This document shows, piece by piece, positions 54,064 to 64,000 of a DNA stretch of 64,000 nucleotides. Source of the DNA: Sorex araneus (lineage: Eukaryota > Chordata > Mammalia > Eulipotyphla > Soricidae); the NCBI RefSeq assembly GCF_027595985.1, contig NC_073304.1, forward strand, positions 138,615,262-138,679,261, written 5' to 3'. Each line of letters begins with the position of its first letter. Within the stretch, counting starts at the first letter, position 1. The notes below the pieces were generated by a model that saw only the letters and a program-made list of their open reading frames with translations, searched no databases and was not told the DNA's origin. Made by a program: the position numbers and the translations under genes.

Positions 54064-54239
54064 CAATCTGTGTCTTAATCTCAATTGACACCTTTGATCT
54101 GAGATGGTATTACCAAGTTCTCATTGTCGTGACCTGTCTTTTTAATACTTTCAGTCTCCTTATTTTGGGGTGCTTTAAGTCAGTTTCCGTGTAAAACCCT
54201 CCCTGGTTAACTTGCCCCACCACTTCCACCCCAGTTTAA

Positions 54240-54738
54240 TCTTGGACTTTTTTGTGGGGATGAGAAACCCTTCCAGATAGTGCTCAGGAGACCTGGGGCC
54301 ACTCCTGGAGATTCTTGACCACCCTGGACATTGGTTCCGGATGTAGCCCTGCTTAGACTTTCTAGTGCCAGGGATTACTCAAGTCACTGTAGGGGTTTAT
54401 TGTGGAGGTTAAGGGGAGCAGGGCCACATCTGTTGGTGTTTGGGAGCATCCACAGTTGCACTTCAGTATACACAGGGTTTTATTTTTTGGGGGGGTACGC
54501 CTGGCTGTACTCTCAGGGCTTACTCCTGGCTTTGCACTCAGGGATCACTCCTGGCAGTGCTCTGGTGACTTTATGTGGTAAATATTGAACCTGGTTTGGC
54601 TGCTTGCAAAGCAAGTGCTTTACCCACTGTACTATGTCTCTGGTCACTTACTATGCTCAAGGGACCATGTGGTGCCAGAGATCTACTGGAGTCAGCCACA
54701 TGCACCTGAAGAGCCCTGTCCTATCTCTCTGGCCCCTA
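54240..54738 (-). mobile_element. Cluster of degenerate SINE-A copies
   Basis: 54483-54646 (TACGCCTGGCTGTACTCTCAGGGC through CTGTACTATGTCTCTGGTC) is the clearest. 54647-54738 (GCTCAAGGGACCATGTGGTGCC..CCTATCTCTCTGGCCCC) is a second, headward partial copy. 54250-54400 may be a third, older one. Confidence 0.6.
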
Positions 54739-55952
54739 ATGTTTACCTTCTTGAAGCTTCTTTCTGTTGGAGTTTATAAAAAAAATAGTGAATGTTTGCA
54801 AGTATTGAAACTTCATATATGCAAGTCTTCATCTTGTCCATTAGTCAAATCAACGTTCTGGTGATCTTTGATTTCCTCAGGGAAACAGTAGTGAGCAAGG
54901 CAGATATAATCTATCTTAAGAAATTTACACTTCACAATGGAGATCATCACTGATTTAAATAGTCAGTGGTAGAACATTGAAACTGGTAAATGCTATGGCA
55001 GAGATAGACACCTGGTTTCGTGGAATCGTGGCTTTCGACCCAGACAGCATACTTACAAAATGGTAATTGATCTGAACCCTAAAGAGGGAATTAGACAGAG
55101 AAGCATTGGAAATGTGGAGGAAGCATGATGCAGTGTGGAGGAAGCAAGTCAGAAGGCCAGGGGAGTGAGACTGCAGAGCACGTGTGGGGCAAAGTGATGC
55201 TGGAGAGAGACTGAGAGAGCCGGTACTGTGTGTTCAATAGTCCTACTTTCAACCCAGATGGATGGAAAGCTGTTGGAGTATTTCTAGTTCATGTTTTAGA
55301 TCTGCTGCAGTGTAGAGAATTGGAGCATGGAGGGGATCAACAATGGGTGCAAGCAGTCTCATAGGTAACAAGTCAAACAGAAAGTCTCAGTGATCTAACA
55401 CAGCCAAGATTTAACTGTCGTGCAGAGAGCAGTGTAGTTGTGCAGCCGTCTTTTATCTTGAAGTATGACTGAAGTTCATCTTGACAGGGAAAGATAAACA
55501 TCAAAAGTCACTTTTATAGTTATAGAGTGAAGGCTGTAGGTGGGTGTATATCACTAAGCCCACATTTTGCTGGACAGAACTCAGCATTATGACCACAGGT
55601 CAACTTTCAGGATCCCTGGTGAAATTAGTCTCCTGTGTGCTCTGGAAGAGGAAACAGTTAAGTGCATCATATTATGACACCCCCCGTCCCGGTCCCCCCT
55701 GCCCCGCCCTCCCCCACCCCACACACTGCCACTCAGAACACTATGGAAATTAGTTAACAGATGGTGGTGGTAGCTTGGGCTGAGAAAATGGCAATGAAGA
55801 TGGAGAGAAATCAGTATCTTTGAGGAAAGCTAAAATAATCCAAAGAACTGTTTAGGGTGTCGCTTAGATTTGGGATTTACGTAGTAACAAGGATCATGGT
55901 ACATACTGAGAAAGGCAGACAGACAGAAGAGAACCAATAGTTTGCATTCAAT
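54739..55952. other. Intronic stretch without recognised repeats
   Basis: A C-rich tract lies at about 55680-55725. No exon-like structure was recognised. Confidence 0.4.
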
Positions 55953-55962
55953 TTGGGGCAGA

Positions 55963-56145
55963 TTTTTTTTTTGCTTTTTTTTTGGGGGGGGTCACACCCG
56001 GCAATGCACAGGGGTTACTCCTGGCTTTACACTCAGGAATCACCCCTGGCAGTGCTCAGGAGACCATATGGGATGCTGGGAATCGAACCCGGGTCGGCCT
56101 CGTGCAAGGCAAATGCCCTACCCGCTGTGCTATCGCTCCAGCCCC
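55963..56145 (-). mobile_element. SINE-A, young, 10-bp TSD
   Basis: TGGGGCAGAT at 55953-55962 and 56146-56155. Near consensus. Confidence 0.95.
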
Positions 56146-56155
56146 TGGGGCAGAT

Positions 56156-56716
56156 CTTACTGAGACATCCAACTTGAAGATGTAAGATAGGAAATTGAAT
56201 GTAAAGTCTAGGAGCTTAGAGAAATGAAAGTCAGAACAGTCTGAGTCATTTGGATTAAATGATTGAAATCTCGGGTTTGGATAGAATCTCCTAGAAGAAT
56301 GCAGAATCCTTCCTTTGGACTCACATTATCAGTCTCTGTTTCTGACAAACCCACTATTGCCTTTGCTCAGTTCAGCAACCCTAAGCCATGCTCAGAGGCC
56401 TTCAGTGATTCTGTATTCGCAAGCTTGTTCCTTTTTCTTACTAGTTTTATGGTCATCTCTTCCTAGTTCCTTTGTATTTGTTTTTTGTTACTTAATGTTG
56501 ACATTAAGTATTGACTATACTCCAAAATATCTATTGACACAATAACTTCCTGTTAGTTTCATACTCAAGCCTTACACGTTCTTCAAAATTGGTGTGTCAG
56601 ATTGTATAGCTGTCATCCCATTTACAGTTTTTCCATCACCTATCCAAGGAATCCTGGTATTCATCATTGTTACTCCTTTATGTATCTAAACTGCCTGTGG
56701 ATTAATTTTTGTCTTT
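56156..56716. other. Intronic spacer
   Basis: Nothing is recognised. Confidence 0.4.
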
Positions 56717-56732
56717 CTTTGTCTTTGTTTTT

Positions 56733-56907
56733 TTTTTTTTTGCTTTTTTTGGGTCACACCTGGCGATGCACAGGGATTACTCCTGGCTCTGCACTCAGGA
56801 ATTACCCCTGGCCGTGCTCAGGGGACCATATGGGATGCTGGGATTTGAACCCGGGTCGGCCGCGTGCAAGGCAAACGCCCTACCCGCTGTGCTATCTCTC
56901 CAGCCCT
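56733..56907 (-). mobile_element. SINE-A, young, 16-bp TSD
   Basis: CTTTGTCTTTGTTTTT at 56717-56732 and 56908-56923. Near consensus. Confidence 0.96.
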
Positions 56908-57296
56908 CTTTGTCTTTGTTTTTAATTTCACTGCTGTGGAGCTTTCTTCTTTGCATATTTATACTTTGTAGTTGGTCCCCTGCTTCCAAGGTCCTGTCAG
57001 TTTCTCTTTCATAGTCTTTGGTATTCATTTCCTCAAGCACAGATACCCAAGGTGTTCCCCTTATCAGAAACCTCCACATATCTCATTTCTGATAGAAGAG
57101 GTAGCACGGACTCCTCTTCACTGAAGCCTTTAAGGTAGTGGTCTTTAACTTGACCAGTGCTTTTCCCCAAGTATAGGAAGGTTGGAAACCACTGGTCTGC
57201 CACCTTGGAAAAGCTGATCTGTGGAATGGTGTGCAGGACAGGTGCTGGCCCACTCCTGTAAGGTAGTTGGAGAGCACCACTTGGAAGAACCTACGT

Positions 57297-57460
57297 AGGG
57301 CTCAGAGTGAAAGTGGGACACTTGTCTTGCATGTGGCCGGCTGGTGCTTGATCCCCAGGCTCCCTTATGGTCATCTTAGCCCCACCAGGAATGATGTGTG
57401 AGCACAGAGCCAGGAGTAAGTCCTGAGCACTGTCAGGTGTGGCCCCCAAAACCAAAAAGG
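57297..57460 (+). mobile_element. Old SINE-A
   Basis: TAGGGCTCAGAGTGAAAGTGGG, CTTGCATGTGGCCGG, GAGCACAGAGCCAGGAGTAAG and GTCAGGTGTGGCCCC. Confidence 0.75.
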
Positions 57461-58367
57461 ATAGCTGCATATTACAACTAGGTTTCGTTTCATTTTAGTT
57501 TCATTATAATCGTAGAAAAATATACTTTCAGGTTTCAGTTACTGGCACATGGTAATTTTATAATTCATTTCCAAGTCAGAATTGAAGAGTGTTATTGGAA
57601 ATACTTCACTTAGATATTTACAGATACATTCTAATATTTGTTGGTCAAGTGATTTACAAATGAACATTATGGGCTACAGGGTTACATAGGAACTGGGGTC
57701 TCAATAGTTCTTTATTATACTTTTTTATTATACAATTTTTTATTATACAATTTTTATGTACCTTAAGTAAAATTTAGTGGTTTTTGTTATATTGGCCGTA
57801 TTGTTCGTCTATAATTATTCTCTGATACCAGAGCATTTTACTGCTTACAAACCACTGCTTCCTCCACTTTCCTTCTGCCCTTCGTAGGGTCTGGAATTAC
57901 TGACCTACTTCTTGCCTATGGATTTACCCATTTTGAAAACCATTAACAAAAAAAAAAAAGAGTAATTCAATAATAGCCTTTTCCTTAGCTTAATATTTTG
58001 CAATATTTGTCATACCGTAACTTCATTTTTGATGGCTGAATATTCATGTGTATAAATATATATTTGTTATTTATAAACTTTTGGGTTCTTTGTACTGCCT
58101 GACTCATAAATAATGTGGCTTTGAAAATTACCATATAAATTATTTATTTTTTCTTTTTCCTTCTTTCTTCCCGAGGAAACTCACCTAGCGGGGTTTAGGG
58201 TAAGCTGTTCTTGCCATCTGGGGATGTCACTCATGGAGATGCATGCAAAACATGTGCTGAGCCTGTTGAGTGCTCTCTCTGACTCCTGTATTTATTTTAC
58301 TCTATTTTTTGCATTGCTGGGGACTTAACCCAAGGCCTTCATTTGGTTTATATGTTTTTATATAGAC
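57461..58367. other. AT-rich intronic stretch with weak SINE-like pieces
   Basis: A TTTTTTATTATACAA unit repeats at about 57717-57765. 58150-58290 may be a decayed minus-strand SINE-A. The rest is unrecognised. Confidence 0.35.
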
Positions 58368-58614
58368 TGCACTGTAGCACTGTCGTCCCTGTTGTTCATT
58401 GATTTGCTCGAGTGGGCACCAGTAACGTCTCCATTGCAAGACTTGTTACTGTTTTTGGCATATCGAATATGCCACGGGTAGTTTGCCAGGCTCTGCCGTG
58501 TGGGTGGGATATTCTCGGTAGCTTGCCGGGCTCTCTGAGAGGGACGGAGGAATTGAACCCGGGTTGGCTGCGTGCAAGGCAAATGCCCTACCTGCTGTGC
58601 TATCACTCCAGTCC
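58368..58614 (-). mobile_element. SINE-B with 11-bp TSD
   Basis: TTTATATAGAC at 58357-58367 and 58615-58625. Complete copy from the GCACTGTAGCACTGTCGTCC tail to CTATCACTCCAGTCC. Confidence 0.95.
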
Positions 58615-58625
58615 TTTATATAGAC

Positions 58626-59866
58626 ATATTTTTAAAATCATTTCTTGTTTGAAGCAAGGAGTAACATTGCTGCTTATGAATAATAACTTCATATTTGATA
58701 TCTTGAGGAACTGCCAGACTGTTTGAAGTAGCTGCATAGTTTTATAACTCATCATCAGTTTATGATAAGGGTTCCGGTTTCTCAGCAACTTCACCAACAC
58801 TTGTTACTGTTGTCTTTTTTATTGCAGCTCTTCTAGTGGCTGTAAAGGAGCATCTCGTTCAGGTCTCCCCCCTTCCCTTTTGTTAGTTCATGTGTCATGG
58901 TTGGTTGTAGTGCTTTCTGAGTTGTGGTACGCAGCACACATTTAGTTGTGGCGCAGTGGAGATGGGACACACAGTTGCAGAGCCCTAACATAAGGGTCAT
59001 GGGGGACCCAGCTCTAGAGATAGAGCCCTTGACCTCACTCTTGGAAGGCAGGTGTGTTGTACCGCACCTTTGTGCTCCAGTTGTGGGATGAACACACGCT
59101 TCCCCTAGTGGCTGCCGAGCACTTGTTTCCAAAGGCCTGTGGCCATTGCTGTTTCCCTTGGAGAAATATCTACTTAAATTCTTTGTCTCATTTAAAATTG
59201 GATTTTGTCCTTTATGGTTAGCCTATAGGTTTTTACTGTGTTCTGGGTACAGCTATCTTATTGGGTAATTTGCAAGCATTTCCCCCTGGTGTGTATGCTA
59301 ATTTTTCATTTTACATGTACTTTTGTGACCTAACTAATTGATATTAATTTTTGGCATCAATATTTTGGCATTGTTTAGTATTTAGATTCCATTTATGGTT
59401 GTTCCATTATTAACTTGTGAGGGCTCTCATACAGTGCTCAGGGGACCTCAGGGTCTCCTCCTGGAGACAGTCAGTCAACTGGGCTAGATGTCTCAGTGCT
59501 CGGACTGCTCCGGCCTTGTGGTGCTGGAACCACTCCATCCACCCTGGTGGTGTCTGGGAGCCACAGGCCACACATGTCTCTGCTCAGGAGCCTCCAGGGT
59601 TAATGCTGTGGGACCATGCGATGTGGGGATCGAGCCAAAGTTGGGAATGTGCAAAGCATACGTTCCTCAAAGCTGAGCTGTCTCTCAGTGCAGTTTTTCC
59701 TTTAGAAAACTAACTTGCAAATCGGACTAGTCAAGGAAGCCACTGAAAAATACGGGTATAGTGAAGTGAAGTGCTTCCTCTTCCTAAAACAGCACATACA
59801 ACATAGCACATATAACATTTTCTGTTGCTATAACCCTGAATAATTTTTTTATTATAGCAATAATAT
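58626..59866. other. Intronic stretch with repeat-like pieces
   Basis: 58640-58800 resembles old L1 antisense (GAACTGCCAGACTGTTTGAAGTAGCTGCATAGTTT, TCTCAGCAACTTCACCAACAC). 58850-59130 shares phrases with 40275-40705 (TTTAGTTGTGGCGCAGTGG). 59420-59690 contains decayed SINE-A-like pieces. Confidence 0.4.
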
Positions 59867-59874
59867 ATCCTCAC

Positions 59875-60040
59875 AGGACGGGAGAAACAGTATAGCAGGT
59901 AGGGCATTTGCCTTGCACGTGGCTGACCCAGATTTGATCCCCAGCATTCCGTATGGTCTTCCAAGTACCTCCAGGGGTAATTCCTCAGTGAGAGCCAGGA
60001 GTAACCCATGTGCATTGCTGGGTATAGTCCAAAAACAACA
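59875..60040 (+). mobile_element. SINE-A with 8-bp TSD
   Basis: ATCCTCAC at 59867-59874 and 60041-60048. Head GGACGGGAGAAACAGTATAGC is diverged; body and tail are complete. Confidence 0.88.
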
Positions 60041-60212
60041 ATCCTCACTATATCTTTTAATGTAGTCTGTTTATTAAACATTTTGTTTTTATATTACTTT
60101 TAAATTTGCTGATTTTGAAAATGAAAGGTATGAATTAAACTTAAAATTATGTAACTAATATGTTACTATTAATCTTACAATTTTAAAAGGCAAGTAGATC
60201 AAAGGCATCTTA

Positions 60213-60408
60213 GTTTTTTTGTTTGTTCTGTTTTGTTTGTTTTTTTGTTTTGGGGCCATACCCAGCAATGCTCAGGGCTTACTCCAGGTTCTGTGCTCAG
60301 GAATGACCCATGGCAGTGCTCAGAGAACCATATGGGATGCCAGGGATAGATCCCATGTCGATTACATGCACAGCAAGTGCCTTACCTACTCTATTATCAC
60401 TCTAGCCC
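60213..60408 (-). mobile_element. SINE-A, moderately diverged, closest to exon 2
   Basis: GGGGCCATACCCAGCAATGCTC through CTCTATTATCACTCTAGCCCC with a long TTTG-rich tail. It ends about 260 bp before the exon 2 acceptor. Confidence 0.85.
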
Positions 60409-60670
60409 CCATTTCAATTCATTTTAAAGAGAAACATGTCATAGGAATAGAATTCACACAACCCACACACTCTGATCATCTTTTATTTGTTGTGACAGGA
60501 ATTTTAGGTATGAGTTACTCAAACTAGAGGATTACTACCCCCTGTCAGGAGTCTGAACAGCCTCTATAGGAATTAGTGGTTGCAAATGTGGCTTAGTGTT
60601 AAAGCAATGCCTCATGTACTTGACATGATTCAAATTTAATCCTCCTTGATTTTTGTCCCCCTCATTGTAG

Positions 60671-60978
60671 GCTTCAGGAGTGCAAGTTGCTGACGAAGTA
60701 TGTCGCATCTTTTATGACATGAAAGTTCGGAAGTGCTCCACACCAGAAGAAATCAAGAAGAGAAAGAAGGCTGTAATTTTTTGTCTCAGTGCAGACAAAA
60801 AGTGCATCATTGTAGAAGAAGGCAAAGAGATCTTGGTTGGTGATGTTGGGGTAACCATAACTGATCCTTTCAAGCACTTTGTGGGAATGCTTCCTGAAAA
60901 GGATTGTCGCTATGCTTTGTATGATGCAAGTTTTGAAACCAAGGAATCCAGAAAAGAAGAGTTGATGTTTTTTTTGTG
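60671..60978 (+). CDS. DSTN: Destrin exon 2 (actin-depolymerising factor, ADF-H domain)
   Basis: Acceptor TTGTAG|GCTTCAGGAG and donor TTTTTTGTG|GTAAGC bound 308 bases: 102 whole codons plus two bases (phase 2), giving residues 2-103 and part of Trp104 of a protein usually 165 aa long. The reading matches mammalian destrin as I recall it, including [19 protein letters not shown], and is distinct from cofilin-1 and -2. Destrin binds G- and F-actin, severs filaments and increases monomer turnover in the cytoplasm. Visible features are Ser3 (the LIM-kinase phosphorylation site in this family), the basic KKRKK nuclear-localisation motif at residues 30-34, and about two thirds of the ADF-H fold. 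No stop, frameshift or missing key residue is seen. The actin-binding long helix is encoded by later exons outside the window. An intronless pseudogene is excluded by the intact splice sites. Confidence 0.97.
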
Positions 60979-61310
60979 GTAAGCATTGTTATTGAGTCTC
61001 TGTAAAACTCCGTTAGCACTTGGAGAACCAGTTTCTGGGACCAAAGTAATTTTCAGTTAGGCTTTCTTTGGTCATTGTGATTTGATTTCTGTTTCCAAGG
61101 CTTCATTTCTTAAGGTCTTTAACTGGATTTATATTTGTGGGACCAGAACTGGGACCAGAGACCAGCCTCCTACTCTTTGTTTACTTGGAGGAACATGAAT
61201 TTGGGATCTTTGGCAGGGGAAGGTAGATTTTTGGTGACTGTAGATTTCTATGTGTCCTTTGAATCCACAATCCACAAAACTAAAATTTATTTAAAACTTT
61301 TTTTTAAAGG

Positions 61311-61676
61311 TGGGGCTGGAGCCATAGCACAGTGGATAGGGCATTTGCCTTGCACGAGACCAACCTAGGTTTGATTCCCAGCATCCCATATGGTCCCCTG
61401 GGCACCACCACGGGTAATTCCTGAGCGTATGAGCCAGGAGTAACTCCTGTGCATCACTGGGTGTGACCCAAAAATTAAAAAACAAAACAAAGGGGCTGGA
61501 GTGATAGCACAGCGGGTAGGGCGTTTGCCTTGCACGCGGCCGACCCGGGTTCAAATCCCAGCATCCCATATGGTCCCCTGAGCACCGCCAGGGGTGATTC
61601 CTGAGTGCATGAGCCAGGAGTGACCCCTGTGCATTGCTGGGTGTGACCCAAAAAGCAAAAAAAAAAAAAAAAAACC
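61311..61676 (+). mobile_element. Head-to-tail SINE-A dimer
   Basis: Two SINE-A units (61311-61491 and 61492-61676) are joined by an A-rich linker. AAAACTTTTTTTTAAAGG (61293-61310) and AAAACTTTTTCTTAAAAAGG (61677-61696) flank the pair, but no target repeat separates the units. The second unit is closer to consensus. Confidence 0.88.
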
Positions 61677-61696
61677 AAAACTTTTTCTTAAAAAGG

Positions 61697-62381
61697 ACAG
61701 AGCTTGCACAGGGGATAAAGTACTGTCTTGGTGTGGCAAACCCTGCTTTGATCCGTGGCACCACATGGTTCCCCAGCCTCGCTGACTATGGCCTGGGTGA
61801 TCCCCAGTGTGGGCAGGGCCTGGGCAGCACATCGTTCCCAGCCGAGAAGGCCTTCGAGAGTCCTGGGCCTTCCGAGCACCATTTTTAGGACTTCCCTTTT
61901 CCTCTCTTCCCGCCACCCCCCTAGATTCTTCTTTCCCTTAAGAAGGGAATGAAACGTCACTAAAGTCATTCTCTCACAAGTCATGCCAGAGACCAGCCTC
62001 CCACATTTTGAAATACTCACCCTTGTGTCTCTGAGATTCGCTGCTTTTGAAGTTGGCACTGTCATTACCTTGAATTGCAATTTGCTCTGGACTTGTATTG
62101 TTCTGTGGGGTAGGCTTTGAAAGCTTACTGTGGTTATTTAAATTTATAAAATTACAATCAAAGAAATGTAAAATTCAGTTTCTTACTTGAATCATCTTAG
62201 TTTTGAATAGCATATATAGTGTTTTCTTTCACTACAGAAAGGTCCCCTGAATAGATAGTGTTGCTCCAAAGGATAAAAGGATGCTGGAAGTGACTAGCAT
62301 GACCCTTTTGTCAAAAGCTTGCTCAAATGAGGTATATTGGTCTTTCCAAATAACTTAATATTTTAGATAAACCTTTGGTTG
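61697..62381. other. Start of DSTN intron 2, no exon seen
   Basis: 61697-61890 may include a decayed SINE-A (GGACAGAGCTTGCACAGGGG, TTTGATCCGTGGCACC). No exon 3-like ADF-H sequence was found from here to the window end. Confidence 0.4.
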
Positions 62382-62393
62382 AAAGTCATACCC

Positions 62394-62574
62394 GTGGGGC
62401 TGGAGCAGTAGCACAGCGGGTAGGGCGTTTACCTTGCATGTGGCTGACCCGGGTTCGATTCCCAGCATCCCATATGGTCCACTGAGCACCACCAGGAGTA
62501 ATTCTTGAGTGCAGAGCCAGGAGTAACCCCTGTGCATTGCCGGGTGTGACCCAAAAAGCCAAAAAAAGGGAAAA
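62394..62574 (+). mobile_element. SINE-A, young, 12-bp TSD
   Basis: AAAGTCATACCC at 62382-62393 and 62575-62586. Near consensus. Confidence 0.95.
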
Positions 62575-62586
62575 AAAGTCATACCC

Positions 62587-63128
62587 ATATCTCTTGCTCA
62601 TTATAATAATATAATGATAATATAATAATAATATATTCCCTCGTATGGGAAACTCTCATGTATGGGAAATATTCTATAATTTGTAGCTTCCCAGACTAAG
62701 GGGACAGGATAACGGGCTCGGCTTTTGAGGGGCTGGTGATGGAATTTTGTGCATGAGTGTCCTCTTTTTGTTTTGGTTTGGAGACCCAGCTGGCCCTCAG
62801 GGGTCACCCCCAGTAGTGCAAGGGATCACACCGGCATGCATAGCCTGGGCTCCAGTCCTTGGGGCTGTCTCCCAGCTCCGTGGAACTGCGAGATAGGTAG
62901 GGCAAGGCAAAATGCTAAAATGTGTGTCTCTAGCAGCATAGGATATAGGATGCATAAGTGGGAGGAATTCTGCTTAAGGAAACTCTAGTCGACGTCAGTT
63001 TCATTCCATCAAGCCTGTGTTATGCTTGATTAAATCAGGATGACCCAGGAGATGCAGTTCTTTGAGTGTATGTGTGGGAGCATTTTATTACTCAGCTTGC
63101 CTGGCAGCTACAGACATATGACCAAAAA
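62587..63128. other. Intron 2 spacer
   Basis: An ATAATAT-rich run lies at 62603-62633 and a decayed SINE-A-like piece at about 62773-62880 (minus strand). Nothing else is recognised. Confidence 0.4.
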
Positions 63129-63138
63129 AATAATTTTA

Positions 63139-63308
63139 GGGACTGGAGTGATAGCACAGGGGGGAGGGCGTTTGTCTTGCACGCGGCCAACCAGGATTCA
63201 ATTCCTAGCATCCCATACGGTCCCCTGAGCACCGCTAGGAGTAATTCCTGAGTGCATGAGTCAGGAGTAACCCCTGAGCATTGCCAGGTATGACCCAAAA
63301 AACAAAAT
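63139..63308 (+). mobile_element. SINE-A, 10-bp TSD
   Basis: AATAATTTTA at 63129-63138 and 63309-63318. Full length, a few substitutions. Confidence 0.94.
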
Positions 63309-63318
63309 AATAATTTTA

Positions 63319-64000
63319 ATGAGACCTGGAGTGAGTGCATTCCTGATTTGAATGATGGAGCTTTCACTAAATATTCATTCCTGTTTTTTGCTCATATTCT
63401 GTTTAAGGGTCTGGGAGAAAAGCAGTGAGTAAAAGAGGAAAACTCCTTGTCCTCGTGTGGGCTTTACAATTGAGTGATCTGACCAACAGAGGGTGTAAAG
63501 CGGTTTTAGATTATTTATATTTTCTTCATTTGTACATGATTTTCTTTCTAGTTGTTATCATTTATTTTCCTACTATAAAAATAATGCATACTTACTAAAG
63601 AACATTTAGAAAATAAAAGTAAAAAGATGTAAAGGGAGCACAAACTTCTATTTGGTACTATTACTGCTTAAAAGAAAAGGTGAAAGCCTTATTAAAGGTG
63701 TTTCCCATCCCTGGCTCTGTTTTGAGAAGAGGGAAGGGCTCTGAAAGTGTTTCAAAAGTCTAGTTACTGTAAAATTAGAACAGCGCATGCTTTTTCTGTC
63801 TCTGACCTAATTTGTGTAAGAAAAATACCCACTTCACTTTGCAGAGGGTGTTCCAGTTTCTTCCCCTTCCTTGTACCTCGAGCGAAGAGGGTACACAGCA
63901 GAGAGTCAGTCCTTTCCTGCTCCCTGGCTTCAGCAGTGGACTGTGGGTGTGCAAGGGCCAGACCGAGGCTGCCTGCCTAGTTCCAGTGTGTGCTGAAAGC
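63319..64000. other. Intron 2, right edge
   Basis: 63555-63625 (ACTATAAAAATAATGCATACTTACTAAAGAACATTTAGAAAATAAAAG) has the look of an ancient interspersed repeat I cannot name. No exon was recognised. Confidence 0.35.

Larger units (their letters stand above)
36416..60670 (+). other. DSTN: DSTN intron 1 (24,255 bp, phase 0)
   Basis: Donor GTGAGG at 36416 and acceptor CCCCCTCATTGTAG ending at 60670. The intron holds an old L1, about 30 SINE copies of families A and B, microsatellites and unrecognised AT-rich DNA. No alternative coding exon was recognised inside it. Confidence 0.9.

Overview
This is a mammalian nuclear window, most likely from a Sorex-type shrew. It is dominated by a tRNA-like SINE that I recognise as the shrew SOR type. 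No bacterial operon, CRISPR array or other prokaryotic system is present. The only host gene I can support is destrin (DSTN, actin-depolymerising factor, + strand). Its CpG-island promoter is at about 35.56-36.76 kb. Exon 1 carries only the start codon (36413-36415), intron 1 is 24,255 bp, and exon 2 (60671-60978) encodes residues 2-103 and part of codon 104. Exons 3 onward lie beyond the right edge.

Layout. 1-35.5 kb is intergenic (or an intron of an unseen upstream gene) and consists of layered retroelements: an RTE-clade LINE end (1-838), L1 fragments (12.9-15.3, 17.2-18.8 and 27.8-28.4 kb), candidate LTRs (20.9, 28.7 and 32.2 kb), composite retroposons and long microsatellites. 35.5-36.8 kb is the DSTN promoter and first exon. 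36.8-60.7 kb is intron 1, holding an old L1 (43.2-45.0 kb) and many SINEs. 61-64 kb is the start of intron 2.

Two SINE families are named here. SINE-A has a tRNA-like head with A and B boxes, a body of about 110 bp and a poly-A tail, as expected for L1 mobilisation. SINE-B has the same head, but its 3' end matches the RTE LINE at 1-838 and it ends in short tandem repeats of the type (AGTGATAC)n instead of poly-A. A composite family (C) joins a GC-rich module, the SINE-B core and the RTE end. Two other composite families (X and Z) join GC-rich tandem 5' units to a 3' end shared with the local L1s.

The most informative structures are an L1 with a 3' transduction bounded by a 15-bp target-site duplication (12.9-14.3 kb), three loci where a target site is present in three copies around serial same-strand SINE insertions (32.2, 41.2 and 49.0 kb), a SINE-A dimer (61.3 kb), and the modular composite retroposons. 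All family assignments come from reading the sequence and from recall; no database search was run.
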